Positions 15,657 through 15,852 of a DNA stretch of 15,852 nt are shown here, one piece after another. A program made the translations under genes and the position numbers. The first letter of the stretch is position 1, and every line of letters starts with the position of its first letter. The stretch comes from an uncultured Rhodobacter sp. (GTDB taxonomy: Bacteria > Pseudomonadota > Alphaproteobacteria > Rhodobacterales > Rhodobacteraceae), in the NCBI GenBank assembly GCA_937901435.1, contig CALGTJ010000143.1, positions 1-15,852 of the forward strand, written 5' to 3'. The notes beneath the pieces were generated by a model. It made no database searches and had not been told where the DNA came from. It was given only the letters and a program-made list of their open reading frames with translations.

Positions 15657-15852
15657 TTAATGCGCGTGGCCCTTGTCCCAGTCAGACTGCTTTGGCAGCT
15701 GCTCGAATGTGTGCTCTGGTGGAGGCGAGGTCAGCGTCCATTCCAGCGTATCTGCATGCTCGTTCCAATAGTTGTTCTCGGTGACTTTCTTGCCCCAGCG
15801 CAGGGTATAGAAAATCACGCCGATGAAGAACAGGAAGGAAGCAAAAGACAAA
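15657..15852 (-). CDS. ctaD: Cytochrome c oxidase (aa3) subunit I, C-terminal end (partial)
   Basis: Only the last 64-65 codons are in the window; the gene continues past the right edge. The visible part has the end of the final membrane helix ([21 protein letters not shown]) and the cytoplasmic tail, with [19 protein letters not shown] and DWDKGHAH. This is the characteristic 'LEW..PSPPP.H.F..LP' C-terminus of subunit I of the aa3-type oxidase, the proton-pumping terminal oxidase in the inner membrane. Haem and copper ligands lie outside the window. The frame is open to the edge, so no start is claimed. A strong terminator follows it. Confidence 0.93.
   Translation of the reverse strand, partial: LSFASFLFFIGVIFYTLRWGKKVTENNYWNEHADTLEWTLTSPPPEHTFEQLPKQSDWDKGHAH

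Overview
This window looks like ordinary core chromosome from an alphaproteobacterium of the Rhodobacterales (Roseobacter group). The evidence is the folB-folP-glmM order, a FolB-type protein with the long C-terminal extension typical of this group, an alphaproteobacterial UbiH-like hydroxylase, the CarA and GatB/YqeY neighbours, a DUF2244 gene beside cytochrome aa3 subunit I, moderately high G+C, and a CtrA-type box. There are no insertion sequences, phage genes, CRISPR arrays, rRNA or tRNA genes.

Layout. Positions 1-2890 (+) hold the end of a folB locus interrupted by an in-frame TAA, folP, and glmM, tightly packed and probably one operon. An EamA-type exporter (2979-3899) and ilvC (3990-5012) follow on the minus strand. 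Diverging from ilvC across an AT-rich control region are two overlapping Lrp/AsnC regulators (5157-6079), then a class V aminotransferase (6198-7325). A minus-strand pair, a HAD pyrimidine-nucleotidase-like gene followed by a UbiH-like hydroxylase (9321-7439), diverges from a GntR/FCD regulator (9421-10074). Next on the minus strand come a membrane processive glycosyltransferase with an N-terminal MshEN domain (11965-10055) and carA (13225-12050). carA diverges from gatB/yqeY (13416-13868). The right end has, on the minus strand, a small anchored glycosyltransferase, a DUF2244 protein and the 3' end of ctaD.

Most genes are housekeeping: folate, amino-sugar, branched-chain amino acid, ubiquinone, pyrimidine/arginine precursor and respiration functions. 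Two things stand out. First, the glycosyltransferase at 11965-10055 carries two tandem 24-residue MshEN motifs separated by exactly five residues, which predicts c-di-GMP binding, fused to a D, DxD, ED, QxxRW synthase core. Its promoter region has a perfect TTAA-N7-TTAAC CtrA-type box, so the enzyme looks wired to both cell-cycle/motility control and c-di-GMP. Second, a 90-nt element lies directly on the stop codons of glmM and the aminotransferase. The two copies align without gaps and share two hairpins whose stems differ by at least seven compensatory base-pair changes, suggesting a conserved, structure-selected RNA or repeat family.

Smaller regulatory candidates are direct repeats between ilvC and the Lrp pair and between carA and yqeY, a perfect 13-bp palindrome before the aminotransferase, and a double-hairpin element after yqeY.
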